Source: Calonectria ilicicola (taxonomy: Eukaryota; Ascomycota; Sordariomycetes; Hypocreales; Nectriaceae). From it: a stretch of 64,000 nucleotides of DNA. The stretch lies in the NCBI GenBank assembly GCA_020809705.1, contig CP085826.1:7006001-7070000 (forward strand), written 5' to 3'. A model generated the notes under the pieces. It searched no databases, was not told the origin of the DNA, and saw nothing but the letters and a program-made list of their open reading frames with translations. The position numbers and the translations under genes were made by a program. Of this stretch, positions 1 to 8,872 are shown piece by piece (positions within the stretch are counted from its first letter, which is position 1; each line of letters begins with the position of its first letter).

Positions 1-130
1 TAATCAAGAATGTCCACCATAGGACTTAGTTGGAAGCTGGCCCTTCACTTTCTTTCAAACATTGGTATTCTTTTCATATCGTTGAAATTGACTTTGAAGC
101 AGCCTTCAGATCAAGATTTCCAAGGAAGAA

Positions 131-398
131 ATGCTCGCTAAAACCTCCCCGGTGACCAAGTTCGACATTTGCTGGCTGGTTTGTTACTTTGAAAAGCCGA
201 ATTGTCCTGAGCACTGGGTACGTTCAAGCCTCCCTTTCTCCTCTGCAGTCTGCTAACAATCATGCTCAGTACCCCAAGGATACGGTAAGAATAAAATCCG
301 AGTGTGCTGACGTTAAAAGATAAAAACTAATTATATGGCAGAGCGATGGTCAGGGCGGCTGCTGGACCTGCTGCCGCAGCCCCGATGGGGATCTGTAG
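131..398 (+). CDS. Small Cys-rich protein, three exons, 52 aa
   Basis: Exons 131-217, 270-284 (only 15 nt) and 342-398 join in phase 0 to a 52-residue protein ending in TAG. Introns of 52 and 57 nt have GTACGT and GTAAGA donors, CAG acceptors and a GCTAAC or ACTAA branch site. The protein carries a CWLVC motif near residue 14, a second cluster CWTCC near residue 42, and a PNCPEHW segment between them. The six cysteines and the CWTCC ending resemble short hypothetical proteins I recall from many ascomycetes; their function is unknown to me. There is no clear signal peptide, so an intracellular, possibly metal-binding or disulfide-stabilised protein is an inference. The start is the first ATG of the open frame, preceded by a purine-rich AAGAA context. 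Confidence 0.62.
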
Positions 399-768
399 AT
401 CAGATTGGACTATATTTTGATGGAAGCATGTGAAGGGAGTCGAGTGTTACTATGAAGATGTTTCCCGGTCTTATTATAGTATTTCATTAATTCAAATACT
501 CCCTTGGCACTATGCCCATTATTTATACTACGAGTATCTTTGGATCTGTGTGAACTGATGATATGGTGTTTGCTTCAATGATCCACAATTCAACCAAACT
601 GACATATGCTCCAACCGAGTTCAAATAAAAGATGAGAAGAGAAAAATATGACACGACCTTCGATACACCGTCAGTGGAATATGCTTCGGTTAAATCATGG
701 AATACGTAAGCCCTTGCGTAACAAAACCGCTAGCCTCATCTACCCTCAGGCCCAACAACTCCATCCGG
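399..768. other. Gene-free stretch between the small gene and the OPT gene
   Basis: It holds the 3' regions of two convergent genes (the small gene on + and the transporter on -). AT-rich, with no coding pattern seen. Short overlapping frames at 648-947 run antisense into the transporter. Confidence 0.6.
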
Positions 769-3300
769 CTAAACTTTCCAGTCAAATCCAATGTCAAAAT
801 GCCCCTCCTCTGGTATCTTCAAGTGCGAGCATCGCAACCGATTGCCATTCGTATCCAGCAATCCTCCTTGGTCAATGCCTTGTCTGGCTATTCGGTTCCC
901 CCACCAATCTAACCGGATGTTGGCATGTTGAAGAGCAAAAAACATAACCAGTCCCGATATCCCAATCGCGGCCATAAAAGAACTAGTCAAAACGTATGCA
1001 TATCTTTCCCACCAAGCGGTGTATCGCCTCTTGATGTAGTGATTGAAGAAGATGGCCATGACAACGGTTCCCTGCATATAGCTCCAGTTGTATGGAGCCC
1101 ACCCAAGCGGACCAGCGAGGAAAATAGGTATGTTAACATTCCTCCAGAGAGACCGCGGCCACTTTCTAGCAATAAAGTACACGGTGACTGGAAGGATAAC
1201 GCCCAGAGGGATCAGATAGGTTACCGCACGGTATGGTCCTTGAAGACCAAAAAGGCGGCGAGGACCGACCACACCCCAGATGACGGAGGCCATAAAGTAA
1301 CCATGCGTGTGAGGGCAAGTGAAGCGCTCTTTTTGTCGCATGGCGCATAGGTCTGGAATATTACGCAACACCCAGTGATTGACACCCAATGCTACAAATC
1401 CGGCTATAAAGGTCGCGTAGATTTGTGCCGCAAAAGCCCAGCGCGGGGGAATCTTGGCGTAGTGGGCCAGTTTGAGATCTGCGATGAAGTTTAGAGATTG
1501 CGATGCTGACATGTAACTGAACATCTTGAAAAGTATGTTTGGAATCGCTCGTCCTTCCAGTGCATAGCCTCCGACAACCATAGCTAGAATGCTGGTCGAA
1601 ACTTCCATATTCGTGATCGCTGCTAGCATGCCAATGGGGATTTGAAGCACCATGGTGAAGAGGAGCGCCAATACTATTCCCCAAATAGGCATGCCTGTTG
1701 GCCACATTGAAACAGATATGCAGGCCAGAACGAAGGAGACGACTAGGATGACGAGATACCACCAGTGTGGGCACTCTGGGTAAGCAGCCATCAGTCTGTT
1801 GTGAACATCATTGAACTCTTCTGATCGCTTCTTTTTTGACCAAATTCCCCGGATGCCCTTCATGATATCTTTTCGGTGCCAAAGGAACATATGCGTAGGA
1901 ATGGCAAGATAGAGAGGAAAGAAAGCGACAAAATTGAGAACCTGCGTGGTTGATAGCAGCGGCACGCTGTAATCATGGTAGGCAGTTTCATTGAGGGTAA
2001 ATTGGTCCGTAAGGATGCGCTTGACATCGTAACTCATGCCAGTATTATCGTAGACCCTATTGCCATTGATAGGGAAGTACCCGCTATCAAATACATTTTT
2101 GAAGTACATGATCGGGGCAACAAGGAAGCCCATAAGGGCCATTCCGGTCGCAAAATTGACCAATGTGAAGAACGGTGTGATGATGGGATCTCCTAGATAA
2201 GTGGCAATGTTCCAATCGAAAGTCGGTAATGGGTTAAGGCCCAGACCGCAAGTGCTCCCGGCAATGAGGGCGAGCGTAACGCTACTTGGGGCGATCCAGG
2301 TTGGCCAATTGAACAAAGCAAGTCCTTCGAATAGGAAGTTGGGGACCCAGTACCAGAGAAACATGGCGGTGAAGCATATGATGAAAAATCGGTGCCGCGA
2401 AATGGTCCAACCATTCGCACTCACATTTCCATCCTGACCATTGTCCTTGTACAATGCTTTGGTGAGCGCAATGTTGGCCAAAGATTTTGTCCATATCATA
2501 GACGCTGGATAAACAAGAAACCGGCGGGCCATGCCAGCACAACCGTAACCAATTAGTTGAGTAGCCAGAAGCGTAACAATCTGCCAAGGAATACTGTTGG
2601 AAAGTACTTTTTCTCCATAAAAGCGATCAAGCTTGAGAACTTGAATGACGCTAACAATGTAGGCGCCTGTAGAATGACCTCCAAATGCTACATTCGCCAT
2701 TATAGCAATTAGGACGTGCTCTTTTTGGTTGAAAGGCCCAGGATTTAGTGAAAACTCAAACGATCCCAGACGAAATATTTTTGAAGGTAACCACTTGGCC
2801 ATGAGTGTGCCCATGGGCATAGTAAGCAGCTGCACAACGTATGTCGAAATGCTGATGCTTGGCAGCCTCAAGGAGAAAAACTGCTGGATAGCGGTTCCGA
2901 TAATTGTGAAGAGAGTTCCCAAAAATAGAACCCTGAAGGTGCCTACAGGGAGTGTTGGGTCATCGGTTGGGTCAACAACAGCGCGTACTTCGGGGTACGC
3001 AGAGTTATTGAGCACCAAATCCTTTTGCGCTTCAAATTCTTCGACGATGGTCCTGGCTAGTTCAGGGTCATCAACGCCGTCTTGTCGATCTTCGAGATAT
3101 TTCCTGGCACGGTCGATAATCCCAGTCGGAAAGTTCTGATCAAGTTCATGTTCCTGAACCAACTCTTGAAGAGATGCTACCAGAATTCTCTGGGGATCAA
3201 CTTCAGAGGAGGCGACTAGTGCAGGTGGTGCTTTCTGGATATTTTCGAGTGGTAGGACTTCCGCCGAGGCGGAAGCCGTTGAGTTAGAACTTGAAGCCAT
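769..3300 (-). CDS. OPT-family oligopeptide transporter
   Basis: Single-exon gene of 843 residues starting at an ATG (complement of 3298-3300). OPT proteins are proton-coupled importers of small peptides (4-5 residues), glutathione or metal chelates at the plasma membrane. Family hallmarks are visible: a hydrophilic N-terminus of about 110 residues, the EVRAVVDPTDDP block before the first membrane segment, NPGPFNQKEH, GLGLNPLPTFDWN, and HYAKIPPRWAF. About a dozen or more hydrophobic segments follow, and length fits the family (700-900). The residues 1-30 are Ser/Ala-rich and probably cytosolic. A TATA-like TTTATA lies about 95 bp upstream on the minus strand near 3391-3400. The family assignment is firm; substrate cannot be read from the sequence. 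Confidence 0.95.
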   Translation of the reverse strand: MASSSNSTASASAEVLPLENIQKAPPALVASSEVDPQRILVASLQELVQEHELDQNFPTGIIDRARKYLEDRQDGVDDPELARTIVEEFEAQKDLVLNNSAYPEVRAVVDPTDDPTLPVGTFRVLFLGTLFTIIGTAIQQFFSLRLPSISISTYVVQLLTMPMGTLMAKWLPSKIFRLGSFEFSLNPGPFNQKEHVLIAIMANVAFGGHSTGAYIVSVIQVLKLDRFYGEKVLSNSIPWQIVTLLATQLIGYGCAGMARRFLVYPASMIWTKSLANIALTKALYKDNGQDGNVSANGWTISRHRFFIICFTAMFLWYWVPNFLFEGLALFNWPTWIAPSSVTLALIAGSTCGLGLNPLPTFDWNIATYLGDPIITPFFTLVNFATGMALMGFLVAPIMYFKNVFDSGYFPINGNRVYDNTGMSYDVKRILTDQFTLNETAYHDYSVPLLSTTQVLNFVAFFPLYLAIPTHMFLWHRKDIMKGIRGIWSKKKRSEEFNDVHNRLMAAYPECPHWWYLVILVVSFVLACISVSMWPTGMPIWGIVLALLFTMVLQIPIGMLAAITNMEVSTSILAMVVGGYALEGRAIPNILFKMFSYMSASQSLNFIADLKLAHYAKIPPRWAFAAQIYATFIAGFVALGVNHWVLRNIPDLCAMRQKERFTCPHTHGYFMASVIWGVVGPRRLFGLQGPYRAVTYLIPLGVILPVTVYFIARKWPRSLWRNVNIPIFLAGPLGWAPYNWSYMQGTVVMAIFFNHYIKRRYTAWWERYAYVLTSSFMAAIGISGLVMFFALQHANIRLDWWGNRIARQGIDQGGLLDTNGNRLRCSHLKIPEEGHFDIGFDWKV

Positions 3301-4115
3301 CTACTCTGAAATTAAAGGTCATCTCTTGATTCGAGTAATTGACAATGCCGCGAAGAAAATACTGGAGGTATTGGGGGACACTGGAGAGTAGTTAAGTATA
3401 AAACTCCTCAAACCCTTGCGGACCGAGAAAAGCAAGTGAAGGCAACAAACAAAGTTGAGGAATTCAACCCGGAGAGAGGGAGGGGGGTCCGAAAGGGTTG
3501 AAGTACTAAAATAACTGGGAAGCTTTTAAGCCACGGTAAAACCGCCTAAATAAAAGCCTATCATAATTACTTAATAGGTGTATACATTTTTGATGAAAAA
3601 ATAGAGCGTTCGAATAACTGCAGGGTCCATTATGGCTGAATTTTTAAGAATTCCCTACAAGGTCAACTAAAGTGGGGCTATTCAAAGGGGATCTGGAAGA
3701 CGGGCACTTTATTCCACTGCATGTATCTCCTATTCTCTAAGTGCGCGCATGGGCATTATGGGCTCATCAAGGTCATCGAAAAGCTTCACCTCAAGGTTCA
3801 TTTATACGGTATCGTACGACGCGAAAGGTGCCGCATTGACACTGCCTCTCAAAGAGTATATCCACCATACACATGGAGATCAGGGTTCACCCAACTCATG
3901 ATACAAACTTCACGATTGATATTCCCTTCACGTGTGATCGGTCATTCGAAAAAATCAAAGTCTATCAAAATAAAAAAGAGCGCATGGCAATGTAGAACTG
4001 GCCGTTTCATAATCGACCATAATATTATTTTCTTCGCAAAAACAATCTGGTTAAATAATCGCAAGGTTCATAATATGGGCGCCAGAATGCGCCTGTGACT
4101 ATGGACAGGTGGTAC
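3301..4115. other. Gene-free stretch upstream of OPT gene
   Basis: Promoter side of the OPT gene and 3' side of the MFS gene. A 125-codon frame at 3721-4098 begins with ATG but shows no recognisable domain and AT-rich, non-fungal-like codon choice; I regard it as chance. Confidence 0.5.
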
Positions 4116-5762
4116 TTAAGAAAAAGCACGCTCTGTGCCAGATGCTGCCGCCTCCCTCTCCAGTCTCTCCTTCTCCTGCCCTGCCTTGTAGATCTGAATT
4201 GACATCGGGACGGGTTTAACTCCAGGCGTCTCAAAGATCTTGTCAATTTCTTCCAGGGACAGTCTGCTAGTTTCAGGGAAAAGAAAGTAGGCGATAATGC
4301 CCTGGAGGGCATTGTACACGATATAAACGACCCAAATCTTGTACCCCAGTTTGTCAATGCCGACACCGATTCCGTAAGTATGAACAACACCAGCAGCTCC
4401 CTGGAACATGGCATAAAGACCCATTCCTTTTGCTCTCAGAGACAAGGAGAGCACTTCGACGGGGTAAAGGTTATGCATTGTCGCAATGGTGGAGGCACTG
4501 CAAATCTGGAAACAATAAACCCAGGTCACCATTAAGCCAGCGCTTACTTTGGATGGGTTCTGCTTATATCTCCAGCTCGTAATGGTTACAGCTGTCTGAA
4601 AAATGACAATTAATACGATTCCCGTAAAAATGAGAGTTCGTCGTCGGAATTTGTCAATAATATATGCTCCAAAGAGGGTGAAAACAAAGTATAACCCAGT
4701 CGAGCCCAAGTTGATGCCAAGTTGCTGGAGGGGCTTAACGATTCCCACAGTTTCCAATGCTGGTGTGAGATAGTACCCGATAATTCCACCTCCATTCCAT
4801 TGTTGGAAAACGGAATAGACCAGAAGGACCAGGGTGCGGTATCCGACAGAACGAGTGAAGAAGACTCTGAAGTCGTATGAAGCCCTGAGAGTTGTACGCG
4901 AATTTTCAAGCGACTCTTCAATTTGTGCGATAATCATGGGAACAATAGGGTCGTTGATATCGTTGTGGGTAGTCTGGTATTTCGCAATCACCTCTCGTGC
5001 TTTCTGAACCTGTCCCTTCATCACCAGGTATCGAGGTGACTCAGGACACCAAAAATAAATGAGGATGCACACAAGGCCGGGGAAAATTGATTGGAGCATA
5101 AATGCCGTTCGCCATTGCCAGTCACTCTCCCATCGCGTAAGTGCCATCATCACTCCAAGCATAAGCAACGAGCCGACCTGGAAACAAGCGCCGAAGATAC
5201 CCACGATCCGACCACGGAGGTGAACGGGTGCTACCTCAGCGACATACTGGGGAGCTGTGCACAATGCAGTTCCAAAGCCAAGAATGAGGCGACCTGCCAT
5301 GAGGGTACCAAGATTTGGTGCATTGCCTTGCATAAAAGCTCCAACAACGGTGAGAAAGTTGCCCGCAAAGTTGACGCCACGTCGTCCAATCACATCTCCC
5401 AGAGCAAGAAATGGAGCTCCCACAAATGTTCCGATTTGCATGAGAGCGTTGATTGTGCTGATAATGACACCAGCTGTGCCGAAGCCGTAGTACTTGTGCC
5501 ACCGGGGAAAGGAGTTGATACCTCCAATGACTCCCCAGTCAACACCATACCCCGCCTGGTTAAGACCCATGACGAACATGATGAGGCCGATGCGAAATCC
5601 GGTCCATGAGTAAATATCAAGAGATTCTCGGGACTGCCTCAAGAGATCATCTTCGGTAATACGATGGGCGACGACTTCTCCAACGTCGACCCCAAGTTTG
5701 GTCGCCGTGGCGACATCATCGTGGTGGTGTACCGCGTGCTTAGTGTCGTCGTCGGCTGCCAT
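4116..5762 (-). CDS. MFS sugar-porter family transporter
   Basis: 548 residues from the ATG at 5760-5762; a GTG two codons earlier extends the open frame but is not a plausible eukaryotic start. Sugar-porter signatures are present: GDVIGRR (about 122-128) after TM2, the GRLILGFG/LRGR region (to about 185), CPESPRYL (about 240) closing the first half, and PETSRLSLEEID near the C-terminus. Twelve hydrophobic segments are apparent. The family moves hexoses, disaccharides or related polyols across the plasma membrane with protons. It is divergently transcribed from a GH95 hydrolase with a shared 776-bp intergenic region, which suggests import of the sugar that enzyme handles (L-fucose, L-galactose or a fucosylated oligosaccharide). 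That substrate link is inference; lactose/hexose permease-like function is the alternative. Confidence 0.93.
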   Translation of the reverse strand: MAADDDTKHAVHHHDDVATATKLGVDVGEVVAHRITEDDLLRQSRESLDIYSWTGFRIGLIMFVMGLNQAGYGVDWGVIGGINSFPRWHKYYGFGTAGVIISTINALMQIGTFVGAPFLALGDVIGRRGVNFAGNFLTVVGAFMQGNAPNLGTLMAGRLILGFGTALCTAPQYVAEVAPVHLRGRIVGIFGACFQVGSLLMLGVMMALTRWESDWQWRTAFMLQSIFPGLVCILIYFWCPESPRYLVMKGQVQKAREVIAKYQTTHNDINDPIVPMIIAQIEESLENSRTTLRASYDFRVFFTRSVGYRTLVLLVYSVFQQWNGGGIIGYYLTPALETVGIVKPLQQLGINLGSTGLYFVFTLFGAYIIDKFRRRTLIFTGIVLIVIFQTAVTITSWRYKQNPSKVSAGLMVTWVYCFQICSASTIATMHNLYPVEVLSLSLRAKGMGLYAMFQGAAGVVHTYGIGVGIDKLGYKIWVVYIVYNALQGIIAYFLFPETSRLSLEEIDKIFETPGVKPVPMSIQIYKAGQEKERLEREAAASGTERAFS

Positions 5763-6538
5763 CCTCACAATCTATGCAGTTTCAAGGGCAGGAATAAATG
5801 ATACTGCAGGCCCTATATTCTTGGCTGATAAGAAGAACCATTCAGATTTGGTGCAATTGATCGGCAAGAACGTTTATATAGAATGCGAAAATACCCTGGC
5901 CAGTAGATCATATGCCATGCAATATCTGGGCCTGTCGTCGGCAAATTGTTGCCACCTCCTCAGGGTCCAGATCTCGTTTAATAGGATAAATAGAAAATCA
6001 AACTTTCCACCGCCAGTCAATGTCGACCGATTGTGTCCGGCTAGTTCAAACATCCCCTCACTGAAGGATTCGACGAACCAAGACCAACGGCTTGGATCGG
6101 GCTACTGGCCCGTGATGCCATCGCGGGAACCCTACCGCCGCGAGCAAGTCGAGTCTGAACACCACAGGTTGCAGTAAGACACACCCAGCGCGCGATTTTA
6201 TTGGGCAGGCAATGAGACAGTTTAAGGTCATGCAGGTTAGTGGCTAGGATCCCCGCATCAAAAGCAAGTCGATCCCAGTTTTTCCATCCATACAACTCAC
6301 CTCACGCACCGAATGATGCCAAAACTCAAGAGAAGTTGGGGAATTTAACCGGTTACCACCCGGCAAATATCCCATCAGGCGACCGACACCACTGGGCCAC
6401 CACGACCTCCTCTGCCCTTAACAAGAGGCCCTTGACCGCTCAGCCAATTGCCACATCGGTTTCATTTTTAAGACCTAGTCTCGGCACGCTTTAGACCGCT
6501 CGGCGGCAAGTCGGCCCTTGTTTCCTAAGTCTTATGCA
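5763..6538. promoter_or_regulatory. Shared divergent promoter of MFS transporter and GH95 gene
   Basis: The 776 bp separate the start codons of two oppositely oriented genes, so they probably share activator sites. A minus-strand TATA box (CTATATAAA, 5873-5881) sits about 110 bp upstream of the transporter ATG. Near the GH95 start a GACCGCTC decamer-like element occurs twice (about 6434 and 6493). No clear TATA precedes the GH95 gene. Overlapping short frames in this stretch look non-coding. Confidence 0.6.
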
Positions 6539-8872
6539 ATGGAGTACGGGCACGAGCACTATCATCTCCATTATCCGACACCGGCAACCCAGTGGAATCA
6601 GGCACTCCCTCTCGGAAATGGCCGCCTGGGGTGCATGGTTCACGGACGGCCGTCGACGGAGCTGTTGCAACTCAACGAGGACTCTGTCTGGTATGGAGGT
6701 CCTCAGAACAGAACACCAAAGGACGCGTTCAAGCACCTTGGCACTTTGAGACAACTCATCAGGGAAGATAAACATGCAGAGGTAGAAGCTTTGGTCCGAA
6801 CGGCGTTTTTCGCCACACCCGCCAACATGCGACATTATGAGCCTCTTGGCAGCTGTTATTTTGAATTCAACCATGAGACCCAGTTGACCAATTATCGCCG
6901 GTCTCTCGACATCTCCACCGCGGTGCACACCGTGAGTTACCAGCATAGCGGTATAACGCACGAGAGGCAAAGCTTTGCCAGCTTTCCTGATAATGTCATT
7001 GTCACTCGAATCACTTCATCACAGCGAATCCGCTTCATTATTCGCCTGACTCGGGTTGGTGCACGCGAATGGGATACCACCGAGTTTCTTGACAGCATCA
7101 ATGCTGCTGAAAACCACATCACTCTGCAAGCTACTCCAGGTGGTCACACTAGTAACCGTCTTTGTATCGCCCTCAAGGCCAAAGTACCAGAGGATGGATC
7201 CATCGAAGCTATTGGGAATTGCTTGGTCATTCAGGCCAAGTCCTGTTTGGTGGCCATTGGCGCCCACACGACATATCGACGTTCAGTCCCAGAACTTTCA
7301 GCAATGCAAGATGTTGACGCTGCCCTAGAAAAGTCGTGGGATGAACTTCTTTATAATCATATGAACGATTACAAAGCGCTATTTGGGAGAACAGCGCTTC
7401 GTCTATGGCCGGATGAACATAGTCTTCCGACCGATTTTCGGCTCCTCAACCGGCGAGATCCAGGTCTCGTCGCGCTTTACGCCGACTATGGCCGGTATCT
7501 ACTTATATCTTCGAGTCGTGATGCCCCAAGGGCTTTGCCAGCGAATCTTCAAGGTATCTGGAATCCTTCATTTTCGCCCCCGTGGGGCTGCAAGTTCACA
7601 ATCAACATCAATGTACAGATGAACTATTGGCCAGCTGGTCCAGCCAGCTTGCTCGAATGTGCCTTGCCTCTCATTGATCTCTTAGAAAGAATGGTCATCA
7701 ACGGGAGGCACACGGCAAAAACCATGTATGGCTGCAACGGATGGTGTGCTCATTCCAACACCGACATTTGGGCGGACACGGATCCCGCTGACCGTTGGAT
7801 GCCGGCCACTTTGTGGCCAATGGCTGGTATATGGCTGTGTGTTGGGGTTATAGATACTCTCAAGTTCAACTATGATATCTCATCTCATAAACGCATTATG
7901 CCGATTCTTCATGGATGCATCGAGTTCATCATGGACTTTTTGATTCCCTCGGCGGACGGAAAGCACTTGGTTACTAGCCCATCGGTATCGCCAGAGAACA
8001 CCTTTATATCTGGTGTTGGTACTCCAGGAATCTTGTGCGAGGGGTCAACGATTGACATCATGATCATCGAGGCCATGATCGATGCATACTTTTGGTGTAT
8101 ATACAGGAACAATGACGTGAAATGTCCTGAGCTGCTCGCAAAGCTAGATGATATCACAGCCCTTATGTCAAAGATGCCAAAGGTCACTGTAAACCAAGAC
8201 GGCCTCATCCAGGAGTGGGGTCTGAAAAATTACGCAGAACACGAGCCGGGACATCGCCATGTCTCCCACCTCTTCGCGCTCTATCCTGGACGAAGCATTC
8301 ATCACGACAACAGACCCGAGTTGCTTCCAGCTGCCAAAATGGTCTTGGATCGTAGAGCGGCCAACGGAGGTGGCCATACAGGATGGAGCCGAGCCTGGCT
8401 TCTCAACCTGCACGCGCGACTCAACGATTTCCAGGCATGCGTGTACCACATGGATCAACTTCTGGCAACTTCGACGCTTCCAAATATGCTCGACAACCAT
8501 CCGCCATTTCAGATTGATGGTAATTTTGGCGGCTGTGCTGGCATCATGGAATGCTTTGTCCAGTCAAGGCATTTGCACAAATTGTACATGGGGAAGCCAA
8601 AAACCGCTATCGATTTGCTACCCGCGTGCCCCCTTCAGTGGCCGACTGGCAGCATCACTCGAGTCCGGGTCCTAGGTGGAGGTTTGATAACGTTCCATTG
8701 GGACAACTGTAGACTCAAAGGAGACGTGATTTTGACTTATGCTCCGGAGAACTTGCAACCAGATAGTAGCGTTGGAGTGAGATTGAAGAATTCAACAAAG
8801 GACTATCTCTGGTTTGATCTTCCTCTTGAAGGAACAACACTGAGAATCGGGACAAACGATTTGAATGACTAA
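6539..8872 (+). CDS. Glycoside hydrolase family 95 (alpha-L-fucosidase type)
   Basis: 777 residues from ATG 6539; an upstream TTG extension of seven codons was discarded. GH95 enzymes are inverting exo-hydrolases that release alpha-1,2-L-fucose (some prefer L-galactose) from glycans such as xyloglucan side chains. The N-terminal beta-domain opens with WNQALPLGNGRLG, then LNEDSVWYGGP. The (alpha/alpha)6 catalytic part shows TININVQMNYW (Asn356, Asn358), HSNTDIWADTDP, SPSVSPENTF (Glu486), EPGHRHVSHLFALYPG (about 569-584) and QIDGNFGG (Asp660). By motif these match the Asn-activated base system, acid Glu and Asp described for GH95; no alignment was run. No signal peptide is seen, so the enzyme is probably cytosolic and acts on imported oligosaccharides, consistent with the adjacent transporter. 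Confidence 0.93.
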   Translation: MEYGHEHYHLHYPTPATQWNQALPLGNGRLGCMVHGRPSTELLQLNEDSVWYGGPQNRTPKDAFKHLGTLRQLIREDKHAEVEALVRTAFFATPANMRHYEPLGSCYFEFNHETQLTNYRRSLDISTAVHTVSYQHSGITHERQSFASFPDNVIVTRITSSQRIRFIIRLTRVGAREWDTTEFLDSINAAENHITLQATPGGHTSNRLCIALKAKVPEDGSIEAIGNCLVIQAKSCLVAIGAHTTYRRSVPELSAMQDVDAALEKSWDELLYNHMNDYKALFGRTALRLWPDEHSLPTDFRLLNRRDPGLVALYADYGRYLLISSSRDAPRALPANLQGIWNPSFSPPWGCKFTININVQMNYWPAGPASLLECALPLIDLLERMVINGRHTAKTMYGCNGWCAHSNTDIWADTDPADRWMPATLWPMAGIWLCVGVIDTLKFNYDISSHKRIMPILHGCIEFIMDFLIPSADGKHLVTSPSVSPENTFISGVGTPGILCEGSTIDIMIIEAMIDAYFWCIYRNNDVKCPELLAKLDDITALMSKMPKVTVNQDGLIQEWGLKNYAEHEPGHRHVSHLFALYPGRSIHHDNRPELLPAAKMVLDRRAANGGGHTGWSRAWLLNLHARLNDFQACVYHMDQLLATSTLPNMLDNHPPFQIDGNFGGCAGIMECFVQSRHLHKLYMGKPKTAIDLLPACPLQWPTGSITRVRVLGGGLITFHWDNCRLKGDVILTYAPENLQPDSSVGVRLKNSTKDYLWFDLPLEGTTLRIGTNDLND

